The notes: generated from the sequence alone by a model not told the origin. A stretch of DNA of 64,000 nucleotides from Tildeniella torsiva UHER 1998/13D (GCA_019358835.1 JAHHIH010000012.1:62001-126000), one strand, 5' to 3'. Counted from the stretch's first letter, positions 9,371-17,519 are shown. A program made the numbers and translations.

Positions 9371-9474
9371 TACCAAATCCAATTCCTAAAACTCCGATTC
9401 ATCACCGATACCCCGTAGGGGCATTGCAGTACAATGCCCCTACAAAGCGGGGGTTATACAGATAGGATTTGGTA
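9371..9474. mobile_element. MITE-like element with TA-flanked terminal inverted repeats
   Basis: 104 bp bounded by TACCAAATCC and its exact complement GGATTTGGTA. The outermost TA on each side would fit target duplication by an IS630/Tc1-type transposase. Inside is a perfect 12-bp-arm hairpin with a 5-nt loop (9415-9443, GTAGGGGCATTG and complement), of a type also found inside the ligase gene. There is no coding capacity, so mobilisation would have to be in trans. Confidence 0.6.
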
Positions 9475-9640
9475 TTACTCTCATTCCAATCTGGGCCTGT
9501 GAATAAGATATTTATAATTTTACTAAGTAAACAGTCTTAAATAAATGATGCTGTAGAGCGCACTGTGGCATCAGCTCAACGCACTACCAGGCCTGGGCTG
9601 GTGCATTGTCGCAGACCATAACGCATCTTACGAATAATCT

Positions 9641-9712
9641 AGCCTGCTGACTATGCAGTGCAAATATGAACAGGGCTATTTATTCGTAAACCCCCTTGCC
9701 TCAATAAAATGA
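9641..9712 (+). pseudogene. Remnant of an EAL-domain C-terminus
   Basis: A short frame ending at TGA (9710-9712) translates as SLLTMQCKYEQGYLF followed by VNPLASIK. It closely matches the C-terminal LLVAMHCEYGQGYLFARPL of the EAL protein ending at 9331. The nucleotide match is strong over CAGGGCTATTTATTCG. A TAA stop lies two codons upstream and the rest of the domain is not recognisable, so this is a decayed partial duplicate or the tail of a lost second EAL gene. Confidence 0.6.
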
Positions 9713-10433
9713 GCCCCATTTAACTGAGAAACAGTTCTTCCTCACACAGAAGCCTCTGCTATGGATAGCAAGGCGGAAGATGTCACTGTGAATTGGGATA
9801 AAAATGCTTAAAGAGCAAACTGCAAACTCCGAAAAAAGTGGCCTCGGTAATTAAGATTTGACAAATCTGGAAGGACTTAATATCTTTATATATGCTTATT
9901 TCAGGGTTCACAAAATACGCTTTTTAGCAAATCCGGAAAGTTCTTGAGTTTGTTGATATAAAGTTAATATTCGTTGATTGTTTAGTTCATTTTCTGCATA
10001 TGTTTCTGTCAGAATTAGGCGGCGTAAGTTAGATCATTTTTTATTCTCAACTATCTCGATGTAATTACGTAAAAAAATCTAGATTTGAAAATAAACTAGC
10101 AAAAATTAAGTGCAATTAGCGTGGGTTAATTGGGTTGTATCCCCTAAATTAGTAGACATGGAGGAAAGAGATAAAAGCCTGGTTGTAAGCAAGCGATTCA
10201 CCCATCTGCTACTCGAAGAACGAAACGATTAGCACCTTCGCCAACAGACTCAATCAGCCATCTCTTTACTTCATTGCAAGCTACCGCAATTCTGGCTAAG
10301 GAAGAGGTTGTTCCCTCAGTTACAAAGGGGAATGTATTTCTAAGCCCAACCCAGAATGTAGGCCGCAGGGGGCTTTATCTATACCCTGCAAAACTCAAAT
10401 CAGGCAAACCATTGCCACTTCAGGAGACTCATT

Positions 10434-10943
10434 ATGTTTGCTCAAACCTTCCGTAATACCCTAGTTGCTTCTAGCCTGCTCATCGGTGCCTCTCTACTCG
10501 CTGGCCCCGCTGCCTTAGCACAAAGCTCTGACGGTGTATCAGGTGATGTTCAAGCCGTTAACACGGTTACCTTTACAGGTGCCGAAAATACATCAATCAC
10601 TGGTGGCACCGGCCAGTCAGCTTACACCATAGGGACATTGGCCATTCAAAGCAACGATCCCGATGGTTGGGAGCTCGATGTTAAATCCGCTAATGGAGGG
10701 GAACTCGTAAACGGATCTTACGACATTACCTATAACGACCTAACCACTGCTGCAATCACAGGGGCAACCATTAACCTTGTAGACGTGGACACTGCGGATA
10801 CTGATGAAGAAGTGATCGATGCTATTTACGACATTGATGTTGCGAATGCCGTAAGTGTTAGCGTAACGGCTAACCTCGTAGGCGAGTACGTTCCCGCTGG
10901 AACTTACAGCGACACGTTGACCTTCACCATAACCGGTAAATAA
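10434..10943 (+). CDS. Secreted beta-sandwich pilus subunit (spore coat U/sigma-fimbria-like)
   Basis: 169 residues with a Sec signal peptide cleaved after about residue 29 (PAALA-Q). The mature part is Thr/Asp/Val-rich, cysteine-free and beta-rich, ending in PAGTYSDTLTFTITGK. That alternating hydrophobic terminal strand is typical of spore-coat-U and related chaperone-usher subunits. CAGGAG lies 7 nt before the ATG. It is first in an operon with a second subunit, a PapD-type chaperone and an usher, so it is the likely major pilin; a strong hairpin follows the gene. The fold is inferred from these features and the context. Confidence 0.8.
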   Translation: MFAQTFRNTLVASSLLIGASLLAGPAALAQSSDGVSGDVQAVNTVTFTGAENTSITGGTGQSAYTIGTLAIQSNDPDGWELDVKSANGGELVNGSYDITYNDLTTAAITGATINLVDVDTADTDEEVIDAIYDIDVANAVSVSVTANLVGEYVPAGTYSDTLTFTITGK

Positions 10944-10996
10944 TCCTTCCTTGAGGAATTTAGAGTTAACGTGACGGTCTGATTTAATCACTACGT

Positions 10997-11028
10997 TATG
11001 TGGAGGTGCCCTAGGGTGCCTCCACATA
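10997..11028 (+). repeat. Stable intercistronic hairpin after the first pilin
   Basis: TATGTGGAGG and its exact complement form 10-bp arms around a 12-nt loop that itself contains CCCTAGGG. No U-tract follows. Such hairpins can stabilise the upstream message, so this may raise first-subunit expression over the downstream genes. Confidence 0.6.
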
Positions 11029-11053
11029 GTGAGCGTGGTTTAGAGGGCACAAA

Positions 11054-11518
11054 ATGCGAAATTACCACCTCTTGAACTGGCTGATTCCTGCCGCGATGGG
11101 GCTCAGTGGGCTATTCCCGGCAGCGGCTTTGGCCCTGGGAATTGTTGACTACACTGCTAGCGCTAGCTTTACCCTCAATCCCAGTGCCGGTAACCCCAAC
11201 CAAGACTTTGGCACCGTTCATATTCAGTCTGACAGTGCTACCGGGTGGGTGTTGTTCGTGCGCTCTACTAAGGGCGGCAGCCTCTCCCACGGCACTCATC
11301 CATCTGCCATTCCCTACAGCTTGATCGTGGATGGTCTTCAGGTCAGTAGCCTGGCTGGTGGTGACGATGTTATAGCACTGACCGCCTCAACGCTGACCTG
11401 CCCACCACCCATCGGCTGCACTCTGCCGGTGCGGGCCACTACGCTACCCAGCGACATCGCCGGAAAACCAGCCGGATCTTATTCAGATGCGCTGGTGTTT
11501 ACCCTGATTAATCAATAA
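11054..11518 (+). CDS. Second secreted pilus subunit
   Basis: 154 residues with a signal peptide (hydrophobic 8-28, cleavage near ALA-LG). The mature domain resembles the preceding subunit: TASASFTLNPSAG at the start, a central GWVLFVRSTKGG block parallel to GWELDVKSANGG, and the terminal strand KPAGSYSDALVFTLINQ. It also has a C-x6-C pair (CPPPIGC), absent from the first subunit, suggesting a disulfide-stabilised minor, adaptor or tip subunit. The start ATG follows the hairpin by 25 bp. Homology of the two subunits is visible; their roles are inferred. Confidence 0.78.
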   Translation: MRNYHLLNWLIPAAMGLSGLFPAAALALGIVDYTASASFTLNPSAGNPNQDFGTVHIQSDSATGWVLFVRSTKGGSLSHGTHPSAIPYSLIVDGLQVSSLAGGDDVIALTASTLTCPPPIGCTLPVRATTLPSDIAGKPAGSYSDALVFTLINQ

Positions 11519-11700
11519 AAATAAATCAATCTTGATATCCCCAGTGATATTCCCTTAAATCCCCTAGGGAGACGGATAAATTGCTAAGAAAAGGGGCACT
11601 ATTAACCCAGTGGTTAGCTACAAAAACCAGGGTTAATTTACCGCATTTCTTCAGCAGTTTTAAGCCTAGTCTCTCCGCAGCACACCATGGAGAATCGACA

Positions 11701-12474
11701 ATGAAAATTTTGGCACAAACCTTGGCACCCGTCGGCTGTCTAGCCTCACTTCTACTGGGGGCAGGGGCTTTGATGGCCCCACCCAGCTGGGCCGATGCCA
11801 CCTACCAGCTCTCCCCCTCCAGCCTCACCCTATCACCCAGCGGCGCTCGCTCCACGGGCTCGTTTCAGGTGCGCAGCACAGGCGATGAACCCGTAGCCGT
11901 TGAAATTCGCGTCACCGAACGCCAGATGGATTTAAATGGCAGAGAAACCCGCCCCGATGCAGAAGATGATTTTGTCATCTACCCGCCCCAGATTTTGCTG
12001 CAACCGGGCCAAGTTCAGACCATACGAGTCACTTGGCTGGGCGAGCCTAGCCCAGAGCATGAACTGCCCTTTCGACTGATTGCTGAGCAGTTATCCATTG
12101 CCCTCGACGAGCCTGAGGCAGTGGTCACTACCCCAGTGGTAAGAATCAACGCCCTCTATAACTTTGTGGCGTCTCTCTACGTTGCACCCCAAGGGGTCAG
12201 CCCCAACGTGGTGCTCGAAAGCGCCAGCCATCAAAACATCAATGGGCAAGATGCTCTGGTGGTGCAGTTCCAAAACCAGGGTACGGCCCATCAGTTGCTA
12301 ACGGGCCTGCACCTCACGCTAGAGGCAGGCGGGCAGACGGTGACCCTCGGCCCCGAGCAACTGCAAGGGATCAGCGGCGAAAACCTGCTGGCCCAAAACC
12401 AGCGGCAGTTTACCGTGCCCTGGCCCGCTGGGCTGCCCGTGGGGCCAGTTACCGCCACCTTTGCTCTGCAATAA
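11701..12474 (+). CDS. PapD-like periplasmic pilus chaperone
   Basis: 257 residues with an N-terminal signal peptide ending near PSWADA. The mature protein begins YQLSPSSLTLSPSG and continues with FQVRSTGDEPVAVEIRV, the first immunoglobulin-like domain of PapD chaperones. FVIYPPQILLQPGQVQTIRV matches the family's P-x-x-x-x-L-x-P-G-x-x-Q-x-x-R pattern. The second domain runs to about residue 257 and ends in a beta-rich PVGPVTATFAL. GGAGA precedes the ATG at 11701; the frame is open further upstream but without a better start. It would donate strands to the two subunits and deliver them to the usher. Confidence 0.9.
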   Translation: MKILAQTLAPVGCLASLLLGAGALMAPPSWADATYQLSPSSLTLSPSGARSTGSFQVRSTGDEPVAVEIRVTERQMDLNGRETRPDAEDDFVIYPPQILLQPGQVQTIRVTWLGEPSPEHELPFRLIAEQLSIALDEPEAVVTTPVVRINALYNFVASLYVAPQGVSPNVVLESASHQNINGQDALVVQFQNQGTAHQLLTGLHLTLEAGGQTVTLGPEQLQGISGENLLAQNQRQFTVPWPAGLPVGPVTATFALQ

Positions 12475-12493
12475 GCCCTGCCCTATAGCGCTG

Positions 12494-12543
12494 GCCAGAT
12501 AGCTCAGGAGCTGGCAAAGCCAAAACCTGGGACGCTATCTGGC
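12494..12543 (+). repeat. First intercistronic stem-loop between chaperone and usher
   Basis: GCCAGATAGC (12494-12503) pairs exactly with GCTATCTGGC (12534-12543), leaving a 30-nt loop. It starts 20 nt after the chaperone stop and is followed 2 nt later by another stem-loop. Confidence 0.6.
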
Positions 12544-12545
12544 TC

Positions 12546-12599
12546 GCGATCGCCCCGACCGAAGCGCTGTCTTCGGCTGGGTTTAGTAGGGGCGATCGC
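12546..12599 (+). repeat. Second, nested intercistronic stem-loop before the usher
   Basis: GCGATCGCCCC (12546-12556) pairs exactly with GGGGCGATCGC (12589-12599). Inside, CCGAAG (12559-12564) pairs with CTTCGG (12571-12576). Both outer arms carry HIP1 octamers. The structure ends 43 nt before the first usable usher start codon and could limit usher synthesis. Confidence 0.6.
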
Positions 12600-12642
12600 T
12601 ATCCCTCTCTGTGCGCTGGTTCAAGCGCCCCCTGGATGCCCC

Positions 12643-15600
12643 GTGTTAACGCCTTACCTGCTCACGGCAACGACGGCAAATCTGCCGGTTAATCCCCTAC
12701 CTCCCCCCCTGGCCGAGTCTGCGCTTACGGCTGCGGCTGAAGCTTTGACACCACCACAGATTGCCGTGGCCCCCAACCCTGAAGCGGCGGGGGGCCATGC
12801 CTTGGTCTCTGGGTTACCGGCTCCGCAACCGTCGTTTTCGACGGCCCGGCAACCCCTGGCAACAGCAGCTCTCCCTTTAGCAGCGACTATCCCAGCTGCT
12901 GACCTAGTTGAACAACAGCCGTTAGAGCCTGAATCTGCCTCTGCCCAAGTCAAAGTCGCTAACCCGATGCACCCTGGGGCTCAAGGGTATAGCCGCCCTA
13001 GTTTGCCAGAGCTGGGACATAGCGCTAGCCAGGCGGCCTGGAGTCAGAAGGTAGCCGCTGCGCCACCGACCTTGGTGCCCCGGCCAGAGGCTGCGATGGC
13101 CTTTGGCCGGTCTTCGACCATCGCCCCTCCAGCACCACTGACAATAAACTCAGACGAACTCCCTAAACTTGAAACTGTCTCAGAGACCGAAACGATCGCT
13201 TTAGAAGCTGAAATCCCCAATTCAGAACCGGCAGCTTCTACGGTAGAGACTGAAAACCAACCTGAACCCTCCACACCAGAGAGCGCAACCCCAGCCCCAG
13301 CGGCCCCTAATCCTGAGCCTGAAATTCTTGATTCAGACCCTGTAGATTCTTCCCCTGAGACCGAAGACTCTGAGCCAGAACCAGATGCTACTTCTACCGA
13401 AGCACCGGCCTCTGAATCTACAGAAGAATCGGCTGAAACCGAGGCTGAACTGTTTGAGCGCATATTTGGCCGCCCGCCACCGCAGGATCAGGCGATCGCG
13501 GTGCCCTTTTTCATTAACGATCAGCCCCAGGGGCAGGCGATCGTGGTGATTGCTGAGGGCAGTGCCAGCCAGGTACAGGCTGCCCCAGTGCTCGACAAAA
13601 CTGCGTCTATTTTGCAGCCAGACTTGCAGAGCCAATTGGCAGCGATCGCCGATAGCGAGGGTTACTTACCCCTAGATCAGCTCCAACAACTGGGCATTGC
13701 GGTTGTGTTTGACCAAACCCAGCTCGAACTTTATCTACAAATTCCGGCGGAGCTGCGGCGTACCAATGTCGTGGGGGTCTCTGGGTTGCCCCCCGAGGCG
13801 GCGGATGCTCTGCCCGTGAGCACCGTCAGCGGCTACCTGAATATTTTGGCGGGCGAAGATATTGTCTGGTCAGGCTCGGGGAGCACTGGACGGCAGCCCT
13901 TGCGCATTGCCCTCGATGGGGCGCTAAATGTATCGGGCTGGGTACTAGAGGGCCGAGCCAACGTCATTGAAAGGGGTGCGCCGGGGTTCAGCCGGGGCGA
14001 TGTGCGACTGGTGCACGACGACCCGGTCAATGCTCTGCGCTACATCGCGGGGGATCTGTCGATTCCGGTGAGTGGCGCGTTTCAGACGGTGGTGCCCCTG
14101 GGCGGTATTTCGGTATCTCGCAACTACAGCTTGCAGCCCTATCGCATCACCCGCCCCACCGGAGAATTTACGTTCTTTTTAGAGCGGCCTTCGAGAGTGG
14201 AAATCTACATTAACGGGGTCAGGGTGCAGCAGTTGCAGCTAGAGGCGGGGCCTCAAGACATTCGCAACCTGGCCCTGAGCACCGGGGCCAACGATATTCA
14301 GCTGGTGATTACCGATGACCTAGGCCAAGTGCAGCGCCTCGACTTTGCCACCGCCCTAGCCGGTAATTTGTTGGCACCGGGGCTACAGCAGTTTTCTTAC
14401 AATCTGGGGTTCCCCACTCGCACTCTAAGCGGGCAGCGACAGTACCAGTGGGATGAGCCGCAGCTCGCCCTGGCCCATCGCTGGGGGGCGAGTTCGACGC
14501 TAACGCTGGGCGGCTATGCGCAACTGACGCCCTCCTATCAAATGGTAGAAACCGATGGGGTGTGGGCGTCGGAAGTGGGCAACTGGGGTTGGGATATCGC
14601 GGCGAGCCACACAAGCGCCCTGGGCACGGGTCTGGCCATGCGATTGCAGTATGAATTACCTCCCAGCCCCCAAGATGCCACCAATCGATCGCTGCGGATT
14701 GCGGCGGAGTACCGGGGCGATCGCTTCACCACCTTTGGCTCGCTCAGCCCCAGCCCCGACTGGCTTACCCTGTCAGCTGCCTACAGTCAGCGCATCTTTG
14801 GCGACACGAGCTTAAATATTGGCGGCGGCTATCGCCTGGGGCGAGATGGGCCAGATAGCTATAGCGCTAACCTGGGCCTGTCGCGATCGCTGGGCAACGG
14901 TCTCAACGGCAGCCTTAACCTCAACCACAGCCGCAACCAGCAGGGCCAGAATGAAACTCGCGCCTTTTTGGGGCTGTCTTGGCTGATGCCCCAGCGCCGT
15001 CAGTCTCTAGCGCTCAACACCACGGTGAGTAACACCGAGGCGATCGGCAACCGCCTGTCGTGGAGCCGCAGCCCCGATCGCCGACTGCGAAGCCCAGGCC
15101 TAGCGCTCGATCTAAACCGAGGGGGCCAGGGTTACGATCTCTCAGGACGGCTGACCTACACCGACTATCGCTTTGATCTGGGCCTGACCCACGATATCTC
15201 TTGGCCCACAGCGGCAGGAGCTACTACTAGCAACACCACTCGACTGACCCTGGGTACAGCCCTGGTGTTTGCCGATGGCCACTTTGGCTGGTCACGACCG
15301 ATTACCAACAGCTTTGTGCTGGTGGTACCGCGCGATCGCTGGCGGGGTCAAACCATTGGCGTCAACCCCAGCCAGGAGGGCTATGGAGCCGTCGTCGATG
15401 GGTTTGGCCCCGCCGTGCTGCCCGATCTCCAGCCCTACTACGTCTCGCGGGTGCGGCTCGACGCCCCGGAGGCTCCCCTGGGCTATGACCTGGGCACCGA
15501 TGAGTATGTGATTATGCCCAGCTACCGCAGCGGTACGCTGATCATGGCCGGTACCGAAGCCTCGGCGTTTGTTCGGGGCGTGCTGGTAGATGAAGCCGGG

Positions 15601-15822
15601 GCACCGCTGGGGTTGCAGGCGGGCGAGGTGGTCTCGTTGTCAGACGCCGACTGGGTGGCCCAGACCCTGTTTACCAACCGAAATGGTCGGTTTGCCCTGC
15701 TGGGGTTCACCCCAGGGAGGTATGAGATTCGGCTGCGCGATCGCGCCCCCCTGCAATTTGAAATTGCCCCCGACCAGGAAGGCTTAATCGATCTCGGCAC
15801 CTTGCAGCTTGGCCCTCCCTAA
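12643..15822 (+). CDS. Outer-membrane usher (FimD/PapC-like) with long Pro/Glu-rich N-terminal extension
   Basis: At least 1059 residues. Residues 1-270 are low-complexity, rich in Pro, Ala, Glu and Ser. From about 275 the sequence resembles ushers: FFINDQPQG, the plug/barrel region with FTFFLERPSRVEIYINGVRV and ALSTGANDIQLVITDDLG, then many amphipathic barrel strands (GYRLGRDGPDSYSANLGLSR). It ends in VRGVLVDEAGAPLG...NRNGRFALLGFTPGRYEIRL, a carboxypeptidase-regulatory-like domain. The start is uncertain: GTG 12643 is the first standard start, but the encoded N-terminus is a poor signal peptide. Upstream, in the same frame, is a good basic-plus-hydrophobic segment with no ATG, GTG or TTG. 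It would translocate the two subunits. Confidence 0.85.
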   Translation: MLTPYLLTATTANLPVNPLPPPLAESALTAAAEALTPPQIAVAPNPEAAGGHALVSGLPAPQPSFSTARQPLATAALPLAATIPAADLVEQQPLEPESASAQVKVANPMHPGAQGYSRPSLPELGHSASQAAWSQKVAAAPPTLVPRPEAAMAFGRSSTIAPPAPLTINSDELPKLETVSETETIALEAEIPNSEPAASTVETENQPEPSTPESATPAPAAPNPEPEILDSDPVDSSPETEDSEPEPDATSTEAPASESTEESAETEAELFERIFGRPPPQDQAIAVPFFINDQPQGQAIVVIAEGSASQVQAAPVLDKTASILQPDLQSQLAAIADSEGYLPLDQLQQLGIAVVFDQTQLELYLQIPAELRRTNVVGVSGLPPEAADALPVSTVSGYLNILAGEDIVWSGSGSTGRQPLRIALDGALNVSGWVLEGRANVIERGAPGFSRGDVRLVHDDPVNALRYIAGDLSIPVSGAFQTVVPLGGISVSRNYSLQPYRITRPTGEFTFFLERPSRVEIYINGVRVQQLQLEAGPQDIRNLALSTGANDIQLVITDDLGQVQRLDFATALAGNLLAPGLQQFSYNLGFPTRTLSGQRQYQWDEPQLALAHRWGASSTLTLGGYAQLTPSYQMVETDGVWASEVGNWGWDIAASHTSALGTGLAMRLQYELPPSPQDATNRSLRIAAEYRGDRFTTFGSLSPSPDWLTLSAAYSQRIFGDTSLNIGGGYRLGRDGPDSYSANLGLSRSLGNGLNGSLNLNHSRNQQGQNETRAFLGLSWLMPQRRQSLALNTTVSNTEAIGNRLSWSRSPDRRLRSPGLALDLNRGGQGYDLSGRLTYTDYRFDLGLTHDISWPTAAGATTSNTTRLTLGTALVFADGHFGWSRPITNSFVLVVPRDRWRGQTIGVNPSQEGYGAVVDGFGPAVLPDLQPYYVSRVRLDAPEAPLGYDLGTDEYVIMPSYRSGTLIMAGTEASAFVRGVLVDEAGAPLGLQAGEVVSLSDADWVAQTLFTNRNGRFALLGFTPGRYEIRLRDRAPLQFEIAPDQEGLIDLGTLQLGPP

Positions 15823-15836
15823 GCCCAGCAAAAAAC

Positions 15837-15862
15837 CTCTGGGGTCTTTAAAGACCCCAGAG
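15837..15862. terminator. Bidirectional terminator between usher and pentapeptide gene
   Basis: A perfect 26-nt palindrome, CTCTGGGGTCTTT plus complement, lies between two convergent genes. On the minus strand it is followed by GTTTTTTG, a good Rho-independent signal for the pentapeptide gene; on the plus strand only ATTTG follows. Confidence 0.85.
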
Positions 15863-15893
15863 ATTTGTCCTTTAGACGAGACCTGAAACTGAG

Positions 15894-17270
15894 CTAGGCC
15901 ACCGACACCCAGCCTTTCACTAGAGCCAGGGGAATGCTGATGTAGGGGTTTTGGGTAAACACCCGAATTAGCTCGCCGCTGCCTGCCTCTAGAGCCTTGA
16001 GCAGCCGGGCTTTAAACTCAGGGTTGACCCGAGCTTTTTTCTGCAGGGCGTTGCTCACCACCTGGGGCCGCTGGTGGGCAGGTACCTGGGGGGCCTGCTC
16101 GGCTAGCTGTTGCAGCAACTCCTCCACCTGAACGACGAGTTCAAAGTCAGAGACCGTATCCATCGCGTGCTGATTGTACTGCACCGATTTTTGCTGGCCC
16201 CCGGCCTCAACGGTGTCGGCAAAGCTACCGATGTTGGCACCGCGCATGTCGTACTTAGATACACCAGTCATAATGCTATTCTCCGTTACAGAAACTGATT
16301 GAACGTAAACGTTTTGCCGGGTCATGGCCTTGAGCAGCTCCAGCAGCTCGTCGTTTTGCCGCCGCACTGTGGCCATCTGCTCTTCTTTAACTTGCAGCTG
16401 CTGGCGATAGAAATCGCCCCGACCCAGGGTGCTAAACAACTGCTGCACCGAGGGCTTTTCCACCGCAGGCGGTGGGGGTGCTTTAAGGCCAGGCACTCCC
16501 ACCCGCACCATCAGGTCGCCATCGCTCTGACGCTCTACCGATTGCAGGTAGATGTCAGGGCCAACGGCATTGACTGACGCGGGCCAGTCAATGCGGTAGT
16601 GCCGGGGGCCGTCGTTTTCACAGGCTTCCAGAAAGCTCTGGTAAAACTGATGTAGGGCTGAGCGAAAGTAAGCGGTGTAGGTGTTGGCCGTCTCACCACT
16701 GCCCCCCTGAGCCATGCAAGACAGCACGTAAACGTGGTCGCAGGTCACGTTTTCTAGGGTGGCCAGCACGCCAATATCGACATCGCTGACCATAATGCCG
16801 GTTAGATCAGCCCCGGTCATCCGAGCATTGGTGAGCTTGGCGTTGGTGAGCTTGGCTCCCTTAAGATTGGCCCCGGTGAGGTCGGTGCCGGTGAGGTTGG
16901 CCCCCGCCAGGTTAGTCATGCTGAGGTTAGCGCGGTGCAGGTTAGCGCCGCGCAGGTCAGCCTGGCTGAGATTAGCACTCAGTAACTCGGCCTCGGCCAG
17001 GTTGGCCCTAGCGAGGTTGGTGTTGCCCAGATTGGCGCTGCTGAGATTGGCAGCCCGCACATCGGCATGGCTCAGGTCGGCCCCCCACAGATCGGCGGAG
17101 TACAGGTCGGCCTTGTGCAGATTGGCTCCGCTAAGGTTGGCCGCGCTGAGGTCACTGGCGCAGAGGTAGGCTTCGCTTAGATCGGGTTCTATGGTTGGGT
17201 TATCATTGCGCCAGCGGTTCCAGGTTTCGATGTTTTGCTTTAGATGCACGAGGTGGGTTGGGCTGCCCAT
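15894..17270 (-). CDS. Pentapeptide-repeat protein with C-terminal coiled-coil/effector-like region
   Basis: 458 residues. After a 30-residue lead (LKQNIETWNRWR) come about 25 pentapeptide repeats of A(D/N)LxX type up to about residue 165, which fold as a right-handed beta-helix. A middle domain (about 170-270) follows, then a short coiled coil (VRRQNDELLELLKAM) and a C-terminal part with YDMRGANIGSFADTVEAG and a final NPYISIPLALVKGWVSVA. As far as I can recall, this tail type occurs on other cyanobacterial pentapeptide proteins. The ATG at 17270 has GGAGG 8 nt upstream, which decides it over a GTG three codons earlier. Function is unknown; adaptor or effector roles are speculation. Confidence 0.85.
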   Translation of the reverse strand: MGSPTHLVHLKQNIETWNRWRNDNPTIEPDLSEAYLCASDLSAANLSGANLHKADLYSADLWGADLSHADVRAANLSSANLGNTNLARANLAEAELLSANLSQADLRGANLHRANLSMTNLAGANLTGTDLTGANLKGAKLTNAKLTNARMTGADLTGIMVSDVDIGVLATLENVTCDHVYVLSCMAQGGSGETANTYTAYFRSALHQFYQSFLEACENDGPRHYRIDWPASVNAVGPDIYLQSVERQSDGDLMVRVGVPGLKAPPPPAVEKPSVQQLFSTLGRGDFYRQQLQVKEEQMATVRRQNDELLELLKAMTRQNVYVQSVSVTENSIMTGVSKYDMRGANIGSFADTVEAGGQQKSVQYNQHAMDTVSDFELVVQVEELLQQLAEQAPQVPAHQRPQVVSNALQKKARVNPEFKARLLKALEAGSGELIRVFTQNPYISIPLALVKGWVSVA

Positions 17271-17315
17271 GAGACGCACCTCCCCTAAGTAATAGGCCCT
17301 GATGATGAGAGAGAC

Positions 17316-17519
17316 GCTTCAGCACAGAAAAGATGCAAAGGGCTGAAGTTGATGAACGCCTAGCCAAAGGGCTAGTTGGGTAACAGGAGGCTTCAGCGGT
17401 GAAAAGATGCAGGGGCTGAAGCCGCTAGACACTAGCCAAGGGGCTAGATAGAGAACATAACGCTTCAGCAGTGAAAAGATGCAGGGGCTGAAGCTGGTAG
17501 ACACTAGCCGAGTGGCTAG
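17316..17519. repeat. Three tandem double-hairpin repeats (about 73-bp period)
   Basis: Copies begin at 17316, 17390 and 17462. Each has GCTTCAGC...GCTGAAG flanking a conserved GAAAAGATGCA centre, then CTAGCC-(4 or 5 nt)-GGCTAG. The third copy runs 4 bp into the following minus-strand gene and supplies its TAG stop. Six stem-loops therefore lie in the 3' untranslated part of that operon and just upstream of the pentapeptide gene. Confidence 0.75.

Larger units (their letters stand above)
9332..10433. other. About 1.1 kb AT-rich intergenic region
   Basis: Markedly more AT-rich than its surroundings. It contains a MITE-like element (9371-9474), an EAL-domain remnant (9641-9712) and, nearer the pilin gene, long A/T tracts likely to hold the pilus operon promoter. 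A 24-codon frame starting with ATG at about 10158 is too short to support as a gene. No transposase gene was seen. Confidence 0.6.

Noticed and set aside
10274-10456. 60-codon frame overlapping the first pilin start
   Set aside because: No family resemblance, weak start context and it overlaps the ribosome binding site and start of a well-supported secreted protein.
17316-17519. CRISPR-like array
   Set aside because: Only three units with internal dyads, a 73-bp period, no unique spacers and no cas genes nearby.
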